IMG/VR virus record: IMGVR_UViG_3300033153_005134 | Location: 1 to 38,451 of that record | Source of the DNA: a virus | Length of the DNA stretch: 38,451 bases | Strand: one strand, 5' to 3' | Shown: positions 16,377-24,341 of the stretch, one piece after another | Numbering within the stretch: the stretch's first letter is position 1 | Layout: each line of letters opens with the position of its first letter | The notes under the pieces: model-generated | Told to the model about the DNA's origin: nothing | Databases searched by the model: none | What the model saw: only the letters and a program-made list of their open reading frames with translations | Made by a program: the position numbers and the translations under genes

Positions 16377-19300
16377 TTATATTGAATAAACATTCGCACC
16401 CCTTGTAATGCCACGAAGATTTATTGCTTCATTTAATTTTGCAATAACCTGTTCGGCTATTCTTTCTATATCTGGAATTACACTTTCATCAAGATTTCCA
16501 GACACATTAATTTCTATTAATTTTCCAATAGAAGTCATATAACCATATGACGATTCTGGTTGTTGAGCACCACCAAAACTAAATGGTAAAGTTGAAGTTG
16601 CACCATCAGTTATACCACCACCAAGTATTGAACTAAGTATATTGTTAGCTTCATTAAATCCAATCAATGATGGAACATTGGATGATGGCATTCCCTCTGT
16701 AGGAATAAAGCCAAGTGCAGCAAGAAGTTTTTCTGTAAACTCTGCCACCGTACTAGCATCTATACCACCAATTGTCTCTATTTGTCCAGCTATAAGACCT
16801 GCAAACGCAGCATAGTCAGCGTCTAGGGCTTGTATTTGTTGCTGTACCCCATGTTCTAATTGGGTATCAGCAAGTTTTCTTTCAAGTTCTACAAGTTCAG
16901 CTTCTAATTGTGCTCTTTTTGCCCTAGCTTCTTCACTATCATCCAATCTAAGTTCAATTAATTCATTTCTAATATCAGCAATATCTCTCTGTTGTTCTGC
17001 AAGGCTATCCTGATATTTTTTTTCAGCAAGCATTGTTCTTAAAAGTTCTTTTCTTTTACTGATAAGGTCATCATAAGAGTCAAGAACATTTTGAAGTGCT
17101 TCGATTTGTTCTGTAGCGAAATCTCTTACTTCATCATTTAAATCAGATAACGCATCTGTTGCAGTATTTATTGCATCGGTGTAATCATCCCACCAACCAG
17201 CACCATCCCAACCATCAATTTGACTTGGAAGTGGTTCATAAATACCAGCATCAAATACAACTGGTGGCATATCAAGAATTGCCTGACCAGCAGCTTGAAC
17301 AAAACTACCAATGGCTGCTAATGATTTTCCTCCACCAGTAACACCAATTGTAATTCCAGGGAAGAAATTACTGGCATCACCGCCAGGAAGTAGTGCATCC
17401 CAATTAAATGTACCAACCTTAGTTACCTCAAAATTTATCTCGGCATCAAAATTTGAAATTTCTTGTCCGATTGCAACCAATAACTTACCAACCGCTTGAA
17501 CAATATTATTTATTCCACCAGCGGTATCTTTTGCTGTTGCATCTGCAAATATACCAAAATTTTTTTCGGAAGTAGAAAGATAATCAGTAAGCTCATCTGT
17601 ACTCGTATACATTTTACCAGTTAAGTCAGTAAAAACATATCCAGTTGCAATAGTTGCTTCGGCTAATTGTCTCATATAGTTAGCATATTGTTCACTACCA
17701 AATACCATATTATCATGATTTTTTTTATATGCTATTTCTAAATTAAGTTGATTTATTTCTTGTAATTGTGTTATTTCTGCAAGACCTTCGGCAATACCAC
17801 TTTGAGCGTTGCCTATTTGTTCTTGCATTTCTACATTTGCTTCAGCAAAATTTAAAGCAAAATCACCAAGCATAGTAAAAGTAGAACCAAGCTCAGTTAG
17901 TCTTGATGTATAATCCGCTATTGAAATTTCACCAGCATTAAATAGCGAATTTATATACAATAATGATTGCGTTGCATCTTGAGTTAAACCAGCAAAAAAT
18001 ATTTGTGCTGCTTCTTGATTCTCACCAAATGTTTCTTCAAAATCAAGATTTTCTAAATGTTCATTAATAGAATCAAAATAACCTTCAACAGATATTTCAC
18101 CATCTTCAAATTGGTCTGAAACATAAGCTATCTGATATGCTAAATCTGCAAACCCAGAATTTGCTATTTCTTGTGAGCTTAATAGTTCCTGAAATGTACC
18201 CGTATAATTCCTTGTCATAGGAATTGCTCTTGCAAGTTGGTCTCTATAATTTATTAAAAGGTCAATTGTTTCTTTGCTTTCTCTATTTGCAAAAGCTGTT
18301 TTAATAGCATGATTTGCTTTGGCTAAACTAAATTCTTTAAGTTTGTCAGTATTAAGTTTTACAATACCGCCCTCAATAACCAATAATTCAATATAGTTTT
18401 CATAAACTTCTGACAATTTAATAATATCATCATAAGTAATACCACCTTCAGATGATTTTTTAATTATATCTGCAACAGACTTCATTTCTTTTTGCATATC
18501 TGACAATGCTTCTGAAGAACTATAAATGTCCTCAGAAAGATTACTGGCACTATCTGCCATTTCATCCATGCCATCTATTACTTCTTCTTGTTGTCCTAAC
18601 CATTTTTCTCTTGTTACCGCCCATGCACTTTCAGTCATACTTATGTCTGCAATAGCAACATTTAATACATCGGCTAATGCTGTCAAATTTATAAGATAAT
18701 CTTCATAGGTTTTAGACCTATTTGCAATTTCTATATTTGCAATAACACTACCCTGTTCTTCTAAATGAAGTAAATCTACAAACTGTTTTTGCCACCAACT
18801 TAATTCTTCGTATTCTTCTCTTAGTTTCTCAAGCTCACCCCTATATGATACTACAATTGGAATTATATCTTCAATTCCTCTTCCAGCATCATAAATTGAT
18901 TTTACAAAATCATTTTGTACTGAACGACCAAATTTTACCGATTCCCTCTTCGCCTTTAACATTGCACTATCTAAAAGTTTAAGTCCTGCTATAAAAACAA
19001 AAATACCAGCAGTTGCAATGATAGCCAATGTAGAGACCGTTATTCCTAACAACGTATTAAAGGTCATTAAAACACCATTTAATAAACCAAATTGGCTTAT
19101 CATACTAATCAATACTGGAACAAATGCTTGTATTACAGAAACAAAACCTATTGCTTTTGCAAGAATTAGTTCTGCATTAAATGCTGCCACTAAAATAATA
19201 ACAGCTTTGAGCACTTCTTCAAGACCACCTAGAGCTTCAATAAATTCAAGAACACCAGTAGCCATTTCATATACATTTAAAATAGTATCACTATTTAATG

Positions 19301-20438
19301 TTTCAATCCACATAGATTCCCATGTGGCTCTCATTTTATCTTGTGCTGCCGCAACACTTTCTTGATGTACTGCAAATCTTTCAAGTGCCAATCCAGCAGA
19401 ATCAGCCTGAATTTCCTGATAGGCAAGAACATCATTAAAATTATCCATCAAAACAAGGAAGTTTTCTCTTTGTCTTTTTCCTGCAATTGCCTGTGCAATT
19501 TCACCCTGTCTTGTTGTAGTAAGTGTATCCCAAACACCTGCAAGTTCAGAAATAACATCCTGAAGGTCTCTAAATTCATCTACATTATCACGAACTTCAA
19601 TACCAACACCACGCAATGCTATTTCAACATTTGATATGTCTTCTCCAAACTCATCAAATTCAGAACCAAGTTTTACTTGTTGCATTCTAGCGAACATTGT
19701 TTTAAAAGATTCACCAATTGATGATGCACTTCTTCTTGTCACACTAGAAACAGTTGAAACATAACCAACAAGAGTTTCAAAATCAACACCTGCTTGTCGT
19801 GCAGAGCTACTTGACCTTTTCAATGCTTCTGCAATTTCACCAACACTTGTTGCTGATTCATTGTCAACAGCAACCAATTTATCAAGAACACCAATCATGT
19901 CTTCGGTTTCTAATTTAAAACCATTCATAATTGAAGTTAAATATTCTGTTGCCTGTGCAGATTCCATCATTGCAAGCTTACTTAAAATAATTGAATTTGT
20001 TACAAGTGCTTGTGCTTCTTGTGCTGTTTTACCTTGTTTCACCCATTCCAAAGCACCATTTGACACTTCTAGGGTTGTAGCTTTTAATTCTTTTGCAAGG
20101 TCATTATATTCCACAGCAAGTCTTTCTGTTTCATCTGCTGTCATACCACTAACCATACGAATTTGAGTCATTGCATTATTCAAATCCGATATAAATGTAA
20201 TACCTTCTTTTAATTGATTTAAAGCACCATATACAGCACCAACCGCAACTGCCCATGACATTGTTTTGCCAATCGCAGTTTTAATATCGCTAGTTACACC
20301 CCGTATTCCTTTTTGTGCATCTCTTGTATTTACATTTAATTTTGCTTTTTTTGATAAATTTTTCATTTGTGTTTGCAGCATTTTTTCATCAATAACAGCT
20401 TGCATCACAATTTTATATTGTGAACCAGAATTAGGCAT
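16377..20438 (-). CDS. Tape measure protein (TP901 family)
   Basis: A 1353-residue tape measure protein, which sets tail length and is threaded inside the tail tube. The N-terminal 350 residues hold the TP901 core: FISDLNNAMTQIRMVSGMTA, TSIMNGFKLETEDM, VGEIAEALKRSSSSARQAGV and SSIGESFKTMFARMQQ. Hydrophobic segments at about residues 410-490 are typical. A long helical stretch near residues 1160-1240 (KYQDSLAEQQRDIADIRNEL) is a likely coiled coil. At about 0.15 nm per residue the length predicts a tail near 200 nm, an inference from the known scaling. AGGGAGG precedes the ATG. The gene follows the recombinase after a 58-base AT-rich gap, not the tail chaperones as in most phages. Confidence 0.93.
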   Translation of the reverse strand: MPNSGSQYKIVMQAVIDEKMLQTQMKNLSKKAKLNVNTRDAQKGIRGVTSDIKTAIGKTMSWAVAVGAVYGALNQLKEGITFISDLNNAMTQIRMVSGMTADETERLAVEYNDLAKELKATTLEVSNGALEWVKQGKTAQEAQALVTNSIILSKLAMMESAQATEYLTSIMNGFKLETEDMIGVLDKLVAVDNESATSVGEIAEALKRSSSSARQAGVDFETLVGYVSTVSSVTRRSASSIGESFKTMFARMQQVKLGSEFDEFGEDISNVEIALRGVGIEVRDNVDEFRDLQDVISELAGVWDTLTTTRQGEIAQAIAGKRQRENFLVLMDNFNDVLAYQEIQADSAGLALERFAVHQESVAAAQDKMRATWESMWIETLNSDTILNVYEMATGVLEFIEALGGLEEVLKAVIILVAAFNAELILAKAIGFVSVIQAFVPVLISMISQFGLLNGVLMTFNTLLGITVSTLAIIATAGIFVFIAGLKLLDSAMLKAKRESVKFGRSVQNDFVKSIYDAGRGIEDIIPIVVSYRGELEKLREEYEELSWWQKQFVDLLHLEEQGSVIANIEIANRSKTYEDYLINLTALADVLNVAIADISMTESAWAVTREKWLGQQEEVIDGMDEMADSASNLSEDIYSSSEALSDMQKEMKSVADIIKKSSEGGITYDDIIKLSEVYENYIELLVIEGGIVKLNTDKLKEFSLAKANHAIKTAFANRESKETIDLLINYRDQLARAIPMTRNYTGTFQELLSSQEIANSGFADLAYQIAYVSDQFEDGEISVEGYFDSINEHLENLDFEETFGENQEAAQIFFAGLTQDATQSLLYINSLFNAGEISIADYTSRLTELGSTFTMLGDFALNFAEANVEMQEQIGNAQSGIAEGLAEITQLQEINQLNLEIAYKKNHDNMVFGSEQYANYMRQLAEATIATGYVFTDLTGKMYTSTDELTDYLSTSEKNFGIFADATAKDTAGGINNIVQAVGKLLVAIGQEISNFDAEINFEVTKVGTFNWDALLPGGDASNFFPGITIGVTGGGKSLAAIGSFVQAAGQAILDMPPVVFDAGIYEPLPSQIDGWDGAGWWDDYTDAINTATDALSDLNDEVRDFATEQIEALQNVLDSYDDLISKRKELLRTMLAEKKYQDSLAEQQRDIADIRNELIELRLDDSEEARAKRAQLEAELVELERKLADTQLEHGVQQQIQALDADYAAFAGLIAGQIETIGGIDASTVAEFTEKLLAALGFIPTEGMPSSNVPSLIGFNEANNILSSILGGGITDGATSTLPFSFGGAQQPESSYGYMTSIGKLIEINVSGNLDESVIPDIERIAEQVIAKLNEAINLRGITRGANVYSI

Positions 20439-20496
20439 ATTAACCTCCCTTCTTATATTTTACTAAAATGTAAAATATATTATTTTTTTATTTATA

Positions 20497-21510
20497 TTAT
20501 ATAAATGCTTCGTCTGCATCATCTTCATCATCTCTAACCACATAAATTTCACTTGTAGTAGAGCTTTTGTGTCCCAAGAGACTCTGTACAACCTTTATAT
20601 CCCTACCATATTCAACTACAAGACTTGTAGCCCTGCTTTCTCTAAACATGTGTGGATGAACTCTTCGACCAACAATTTTTTCAAAAATATTTTTGCACCA
20701 AGCATTAAATGCTTCACCAGATATTTGTCTCATTTTATTATTTTTTTTTGAAACAAATATGTATATACAATCATCTTCCCCTCTTTTAGACAACCATTTT
20801 TTTATTGCACTCATAGCATCTTCATCAAAAGATAATCGTCTAATTTTTCCAGATTTAGAAGAACCCTTACATCTAACTCCATTTGTCATATAGTATTTAG
20901 ATATTCGCTCTTCTTTGCTTCCATCTTCATTTAAAATACTAATTGTTTTAATTTTAGGTTCATAAAAAATAATTTCCTTAAAAACCTGTCTTGCTTCTGC
21001 TCTTCTACATCCACTTGAAAATGAAAATTTTACATAGGCAAGTTGTTGCCATAATTTTCTTTTTTCTAATTCTTTACATAAATTATTATATTCTTCAATC
21101 GTAAGTGGTTCTTTTTTATTTACAAATTCTTGTTTTGGTGCTGGAATGCCTTTGGTTACATAGTTTCTAAATGTTGGGTATTCGTCTTGATAATATACCT
21201 CTATATAATTATTTAAGCTAGACACAGCACTTCTTTTCAATCTAATTGCCGAAGAAGACAATCCCAATTCAAGTAAATAATTTTGATAAAATAAAAAATC
21301 TCTACTTTTTATCCCCCAATAATCTTTATCATCACGATTTTCTTTTATCCAATAAAAAAATATTCTAAGAGCAGATGTATATTGTTTTATTGTTTGGTCA
21401 CTTAAATGTGACGATTGTTTTAAAAATTCTTCAACAATTCTTTTATTTTTTTTATTAATGCTATTCCATTGCAAACCATTTACTTCAATCTTTTTCCATT
21501 TCTTTGTCAT
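20497..21510 (-). CDS. Tyrosine recombinase / integrase
   Basis: A 337-residue tyrosine recombinase. The N-terminal core-binding domain is helical (LSDQTIKQYTSALRIFFYWI). The catalytic residues are visible: R169 in SGCRRAE, a Lys in the KSGKIRRL hairpin near 219-222, H287 and R290 in HMFRES, H314 in LLGHKS and nucleophile Y323 in SEIYVV. The full set implies an active strand-exchange enzyme. Its start overlaps the RusA-like gene by 26 bases and has GGAGG six bases upstream. It lies between holin-like and tape-measure genes, away from any repressor or obvious attP. It may be a phage integrase, a Xer-like dimer resolvase or a recently inserted cassette. Confidence 0.9.
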   Translation of the reverse strand: MTKKWKKIEVNGLQWNSINKKNKRIVEEFLKQSSHLSDQTIKQYTSALRIFFYWIKENRDDKDYWGIKSRDFLFYQNYLLELGLSSSAIRLKRSAVSSLNNYIEVYYQDEYPTFRNYVTKGIPAPKQEFVNKKEPLTIEEYNNLCKELEKRKLWQQLAYVKFSFSSGCRRAEARQVFKEIIFYEPKIKTISILNEDGSKEERISKYYMTNGVRCKGSSKSGKIRRLSFDEDAMSAIKKWLSKRGEDDCIYIFVSKKNNKMRQISGEAFNAWCKNIFEKIVGRRVHPHMFRESRATSLVVEYGRDIKVVQSLLGHKSSTTSEIYVVRDDEDDADEAFI

Positions 21511-21952
21511 TATTATCCTCCATTAAAGTAAATATAAATTTAGTTCCAGGATTCTTCTTTCTGTACTCTCCCCTTATTGTAATAGGATTTATATTATTAT
21601 AATTATCATCCTCTACAAGTTCTGCATCAACAAATGAATCAAATATGAATTTGGGTGGATAGTTGTCAAGGTCATGCTTTCTTTTTGTTGCAAAATAATA
21701 AATTATTTCGACACTACACTTCCTTATTTTTAAACCATCAAACCCATAATGCTCTACAAGCCATTTACCAAACTCTTTCCATTTCTGTTTGGTATCATTC
21801 ATTTGGGGTCTTTGCATAATCATCCATTGATTTAAACTTCTTGGGATTGGACTCAATATAGGAAATTTTCTTCTCCTTGGGTATTTATCAAAATAATATT
21901 CCCTGTATAATTCTAAGATTTCATTATTTATTTCAAATGATATTTTTTTCAT
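21485..21952 (-). CDS. RusA-like Holliday junction resolvase
   Basis: This 155-residue protein resembles the RusA family, which cuts Holliday junctions symmetrically. The diagnostic block is KRKHDLDNYPPKFIFDSFVD followed by DDN at about residues 93-120; the clustered acidic residues are the metal-binding site. The N-terminus (RSLNQWMIMQRP) matches the family's first strand, and the length is only slightly above RusA's 120 residues. It overlaps the recombinase gene, so the pair form one cassette. AGGA precedes the start, directly behind a strong terminator, leaving no obvious room for its own promoter. Confidence 0.8.
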   Translation of the reverse strand: MKKISFEINNEILELYREYYFDKYPRRRKFPILSPIPRSLNQWMIMQRPQMNDTKQKWKEFGKWLVEHYGFDGLKIRKCSVEIIYYFATKRKHDLDNYPPKFIFDSFVDAELVEDDNYNNINPITIRGEYRKKNPGTKFIFTLMEDNNDKEMEKD

Positions 21953-21965
21953 ATTTATCCTAACA

Positions 21966-22013
21966 GTAAAAAAAATAGAGGGACAAACGTACTTTATGTA
22001 CCATCCCTCTATT
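21966..22013 (-). terminator. Strong intrinsic terminator after holin-like gene
   Basis: On the minus strand a ten-base stem AATAGAGGGA / TCCCTCTATT (arms 22004-22013 and 21974-21983), with an inner GTAC/GTAC hairpin in the loop, is followed by a run of T's and then ACTGTT. The 17 bases at 21962-21978 are identical to 8287-8303 at the terminator that ends the whole minus-strand module. The rest of the 80-base gap is AT-rich. Confidence 0.85.
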
Positions 22014-22032
22014 ATATTTACTAATAAAACTA

Positions 22033-22236
22033 TTATAGTTCAACTGGCATGTTTGTAAAATAAATTCTCAAAACAATACCAACAAAACCAACTCCGAACA
22101 AGAACCAACCTTCGGGTTGTGCGAAGCTACCAGAATTAAGGTATTCAGCAACTAAAGCAAAAATACCTGAAAGAGCCATTAGCCCATTAAACCATACAGT
22201 CTTAGACTGCCACCATTTCTTAATTTCTTCTACCAT
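22033..22236 (-). CDS. Holin-like two-helix membrane protein
   Basis: A 67-residue protein with a charged N-terminus (MVEEIKKWWQSK), a first membrane segment at about residues 14-33 and a second at about 43-61 (GWFLFGVGFVGIVLRIYF). The WWQSKTVWFN opening is common in small phage membrane proteins annotated as holins. AAGGAG precedes the ATG. A holin would permeabilise the membrane at lysis. The supposed endolysin (GH25) lies on the other strand and carries its own signal peptide, so the two may not form a classical pair. Confidence 0.65.
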   Translation of the reverse strand: MVEEIKKWWQSKTVWFNGLMALSGIFALVAEYLNSGSFAQPEGWFLFGVGFVGIVLRIYFTNMPVEL

Positions 22237-22253
22237 ATTATTTCTCCTTTATT

Positions 22254-22751
22254 TTATCCTATTTTAATTGCTTTAAATCCATAACGTCTTGCTACTTTTT
22301 TAATTTCTGTATTAGTCCATATTGTTATTTTTCTTCTATTAAAAAGTTTTTTAATAGTATTATCCCAATATGGTTTAACTTCATCAATTCTTGAAATAAA
22401 TAAACCAGAAGCCCTTGTGTCTCTATTTAAAATCTGTACTAAATATTTTGTAGCATCACCCCATCCATCAATTGGACTTCCATGAGTCCAACTATCAGGG
22501 TTAAAACTCATTCCTGAATGGTCATAAACCAATTCTCTAACAAGACCAGTTGTAACTTTCTTTATTTTTTCCCAATTAAAGGCTTCAAGAAACTCACCTG
22601 TTCTAAAATATTTAGTGTTATCTAAATAAACATCTTTCTCAATTTGTCTTTGAAGTAAATCAAGAATTTTATCACTAATAGTTTCAATTGTTTCTTCTGC
22701 TATATTATTAAGAACAATTCGTAAAACAATACTATTTCTAATATCAACCAT
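22254..22751 (-). CDS. Putative tail-completion protein (HK97 gp10-like)
   Basis: A 165-residue protein starting at an ATG at 22751 (a TTG start at 22763 would overlap the previous gene). It has a helical N-terminus (IAEETIETISDKILDLLQRQ), then YFRTGEFLEAFNW, LVYDHSGMSFNPDSWTHGSP and a basic C-terminus. The RTGEF..AF..VYD pattern is like that of head-tail joining and tail-completion proteins of the HK97 gp10 type. I hold this only weakly, since the gene lies away from the neck block. GGGG precedes the start. Confidence 0.4.
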   Translation of the reverse strand: MVDIRNSIVLRIVLNNIAEETIETISDKILDLLQRQIEKDVYLDNTKYFRTGEFLEAFNWEKIKKVTTGLVRELVYDHSGMSFNPDSWTHGSPIDGWGDATKYLVQILNRDTRASGLFISRIDEVKPYWDNTIKKLFNRRKITIWTNTEIKKVARRYGFKAIKIG

Positions 22752-22753
22752 TT

Positions 22754-22990
22754 TTAACCCCAATTAAAATCTTTATCTGGATTTCTTGTTCTCCTTATAT
22801 TATTTTTAAGACTAGAAGAATGCCTTATATCCTTACATGACATACAAATCACATGGTCTCTCTGAATTACTTTCATAATAATTCCTCTAACTTTGTAATC
22901 CTCAGAAACAGTTCTAATTTGTAACATATCCCCACATTCAGGACACTCTTCATCTAAAAATTTTTTAAATTTACCTAGTTTCAGTTTCAT
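22754..22990 (-). CDS. Small zinc-ribbon protein
   Basis: A 78-residue basic protein with two CxxC pairs, CPECGD near residue 15 and CMSC near residue 49, which make a zinc ribbon. The start at 22990 is supported by GAGGAAG about six bases upstream. It overlaps the end of the preceding gene by 20 bases in another frame. DNA or protein binding is likely, but nothing more specific can be said. Confidence 0.6.
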   Translation of the reverse strand: MKLKLGKFKKFLDEECPECGDMLQIRTVSEDYKVRGIIMKVIQRDHVICMSCKDIRHSSSLKNNIRRTRNPDKDFNWG

Positions 22991-23564
22991 GTTTGGCTTC
23001 CTCAAGAAGTGGTCGTAACGGTGTGTTTTCTAAACTTTTAGACAGTTCAGCAATCTGACCTGCTATTTTTTCTAGCCCACTATCGCTAATGTCCATATCT
23101 ACAAGTGAATTAACAAAATCAACCAATTTTATTGTAAGTTCGTCAATTACGCCACCAAGAGACCTTTGCATTAACTCTTCTTGTTTTGCATTTTCAACAA
23201 GAACTTCTAAGCTGGCTCTAAACTCATCATAGTTTTCTATTGATGTTTTTACATGATACCATAGCCCACTTTCAACGACATAATCAACATTCATTGCACT
23301 TCTATTTTCGTCAAATACAGTTACATTTGTTAATTTGTCAAGTATAGCAAGCATAAGTGCATTTTCAGCACCCAAATAATCCCATCCACTCAAAAACATA
23401 TCTTCAATATTTTTAAGTTCTGGATTGAAATACGCATCTAAATAGATATTCGCAAGAATAATCTGTGATGCGATACCAATAAACCCTACAACTTGTATCT
23501 TTTTATCCAAAAAATCAAAACTTTCATTCTTTTTTTTAGTAAATTCTAAAATAATTTTTTCCAC
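22971..23564 (-). CDS. Hypothetical protein in the tail-chaperone position
   Basis: A 197-residue acidic, helix-rich protein. I chose the GTG at 23564, with GGAG six bases upstream, over the TTG at 23576. It contains QVVGFIGIASQIILANIYLD near the N-terminus and a helical C-terminal half with DELTIKLVDFVNSLVDMDI. It lies between the tail tube and tape-measure genes, where tail assembly chaperones usually are, and has their acidic, helical look, but I see no diagnostic motif and no frameshift signal. Confidence 0.5.
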   Translation of the reverse strand: MEKIILEFTKKKNESFDFLDKKIQVVGFIGIASQIILANIYLDAYFNPELKNIEDMFLSGWDYLGAENALMLAILDKLTNVTVFDENRSAMNVDYVVESGLWYHVKTSIENYDEFRASLEVLVENAKQEELMQRSLGGVIDELTIKLVDFVNSLVDMDISDSGLEKIAGQIAELSKSLENTPLRPLLEEAKHETETR

Positions 23565-23615
23565 AATACTCTCCAAATACTTTTAATAAAATATTAGTTT
23601 TATTCAAACTTTTGA

Positions 23616-23996
23616 TTATTGAGTTAGCTCAATAATTTTAATTATTCCATATACAACGCCACCCGTAATTAAAGATGGCAAAACTTTATCAACGATAAAC
23701 CCAAGAAAATCAAATTTTCCTCTATTCTCAAGTTTCCTTATCCATTTTTCCAAAGAGCCAATATCTTCCTTCATCTCTTGTTGGTTTTGATTCCTGAGTT
23801 CCATTTCTGAATTTATTTTAATCATTGTAATTCTTATGTCATCAAGAATTTCACCAAATTTACAAAGTGCCTTTTCAAATTTTTCTTGGATTTTGTTGGA
23901 AGTTTTAACATTTACTTCAACAACAGCAATCCTTTGTTCCATCTCTCTAACCCGACCCTCTAAGGAAGATACCCTTTTAGTTGTTTCTTCTTGCAT
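23616..23996 (-). CDS. Coiled-coil membrane protein, XhlA/holin-like
   Basis: A 126-residue protein. AAGGAGG lies eight bases before the ATG at 23996, which is the preferred start over one at 24035 that would overlap the gene before it. About 95 residues form a heptad-rich coiled coil (SSLEGRVREMEQRIAVVEVN; later SLEKWIRKLENRG), followed by a single C-terminal membrane segment (VLPSLITGGVVYGIIKIIEL). This layout is that of XhlA-type haemolysin/holin-associated proteins. A companion holin-like protein lies about 1.4 kb downstream. The role in lysis is inferred. Confidence 0.55.
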   Translation of the reverse strand: MQEETTKRVSSLEGRVREMEQRIAVVEVNVKTSNKIQEKFEKALCKFGEILDDIRITMIKINSEMELRNQNQQEMKEDIGSLEKWIRKLENRGKFDFLGFIVDKVLPSLITGGVVYGIIKIIELTQ

Positions 23997-24027
23997 GGTG
24001 TGTACCTCCTTATATATTATTTCATAA

Positions 24028-24282
24028 TTAGCCAACTACCTCATAATCTTCTGAAACTTTATAACTCTCACCAGGTTTAATACCCTTCCAAACATAATTT
24101 CCACTATCATCTTCATAAATTATATATGTTTTGGCAACAAGTCTAATTGGATATTTCTTTTTATTAGCCTTTTTTGCTACAGGTTTTTTTGGTTTGCTTG
24201 GTTTCTTGGATATTTTTTGTGGTTGTTCTGCAATGTCTTCCTTGTGAGCGTCTTCAAGTTTTTTTTCTTTTTTTTCTTTCAT
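24028..24282 (-). CDS. Lys/Pro-rich small protein
   Basis: An 84-residue protein with a very basic, low-complexity N-terminal half (KISKKPSKPKKPVAKKANKK) and a small C-terminal beta-like domain with YIIYEDDSGNYVWKGIKPGE. GAGAGG precedes the ATG. It follows the tail tube gene and may be a small structural protein, with the basic part binding DNA or acidic partners. The family is not recognised. Confidence 0.55.
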   Translation of the reverse strand: MKEKKEKKLEDAHKEDIAEQPQKISKKPSKPKKPVAKKANKKKYPIRLVAKTYIIYEDDSGNYVWKGIKPGESYKVSEDYEVVG

Positions 24283-24303
24283 ATTATTTACCTCTCAAGG
24301 TTA

Positions 24304-24330
24304 TTAAGTGGGGAATTTCACCCCACTTAA
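24304..24330 (-). promoter_or_regulatory. Perfect hairpin after the tail tube gene
   Basis: Ten-base arms TTAAGTGGGG / CCCCACTTAA with a seven-base loop, eleven bases after the tail tube stop codon. No T-run follows on the minus strand, so it is probably an RNA-stability or partial-termination element. Confidence 0.6.
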
Positions 24331-24341
24331 TTAATTCAGTT

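Noticed and set aside
16351-16380. Plus-strand intrinsic terminator after 16372.
   Set aside because: The hairpin and T-run fit in that direction, but no plus-strand gene lies upstream, so it is more likely a minus-strand mRNA hairpin.
19018-20166. Open frames on the plus strand opposite the tape-measure gene.
   Set aside because: They have no ribosome-binding sites and low-quality composition; they mirror the biased codons of the minus-strand gene.
22014-22040. TATAAT on the minus strand before the RusA gene as a promoter.
   Set aside because: No -35 box at usual spacing (the nearest TTGAAC is 21 bases away), and the start would fall inside the terminator stem.
22971-22990. Possible programmed frameshift joining the chaperone-position gene to the zinc-ribbon gene, as in G/GT tail chaperones.
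   Set aside because: The second frame is +1 (or -2) rather than -1, no slippery heptamer is present before the stop codon, and the second gene has its own GAGGAAG site six bases before an ATG.
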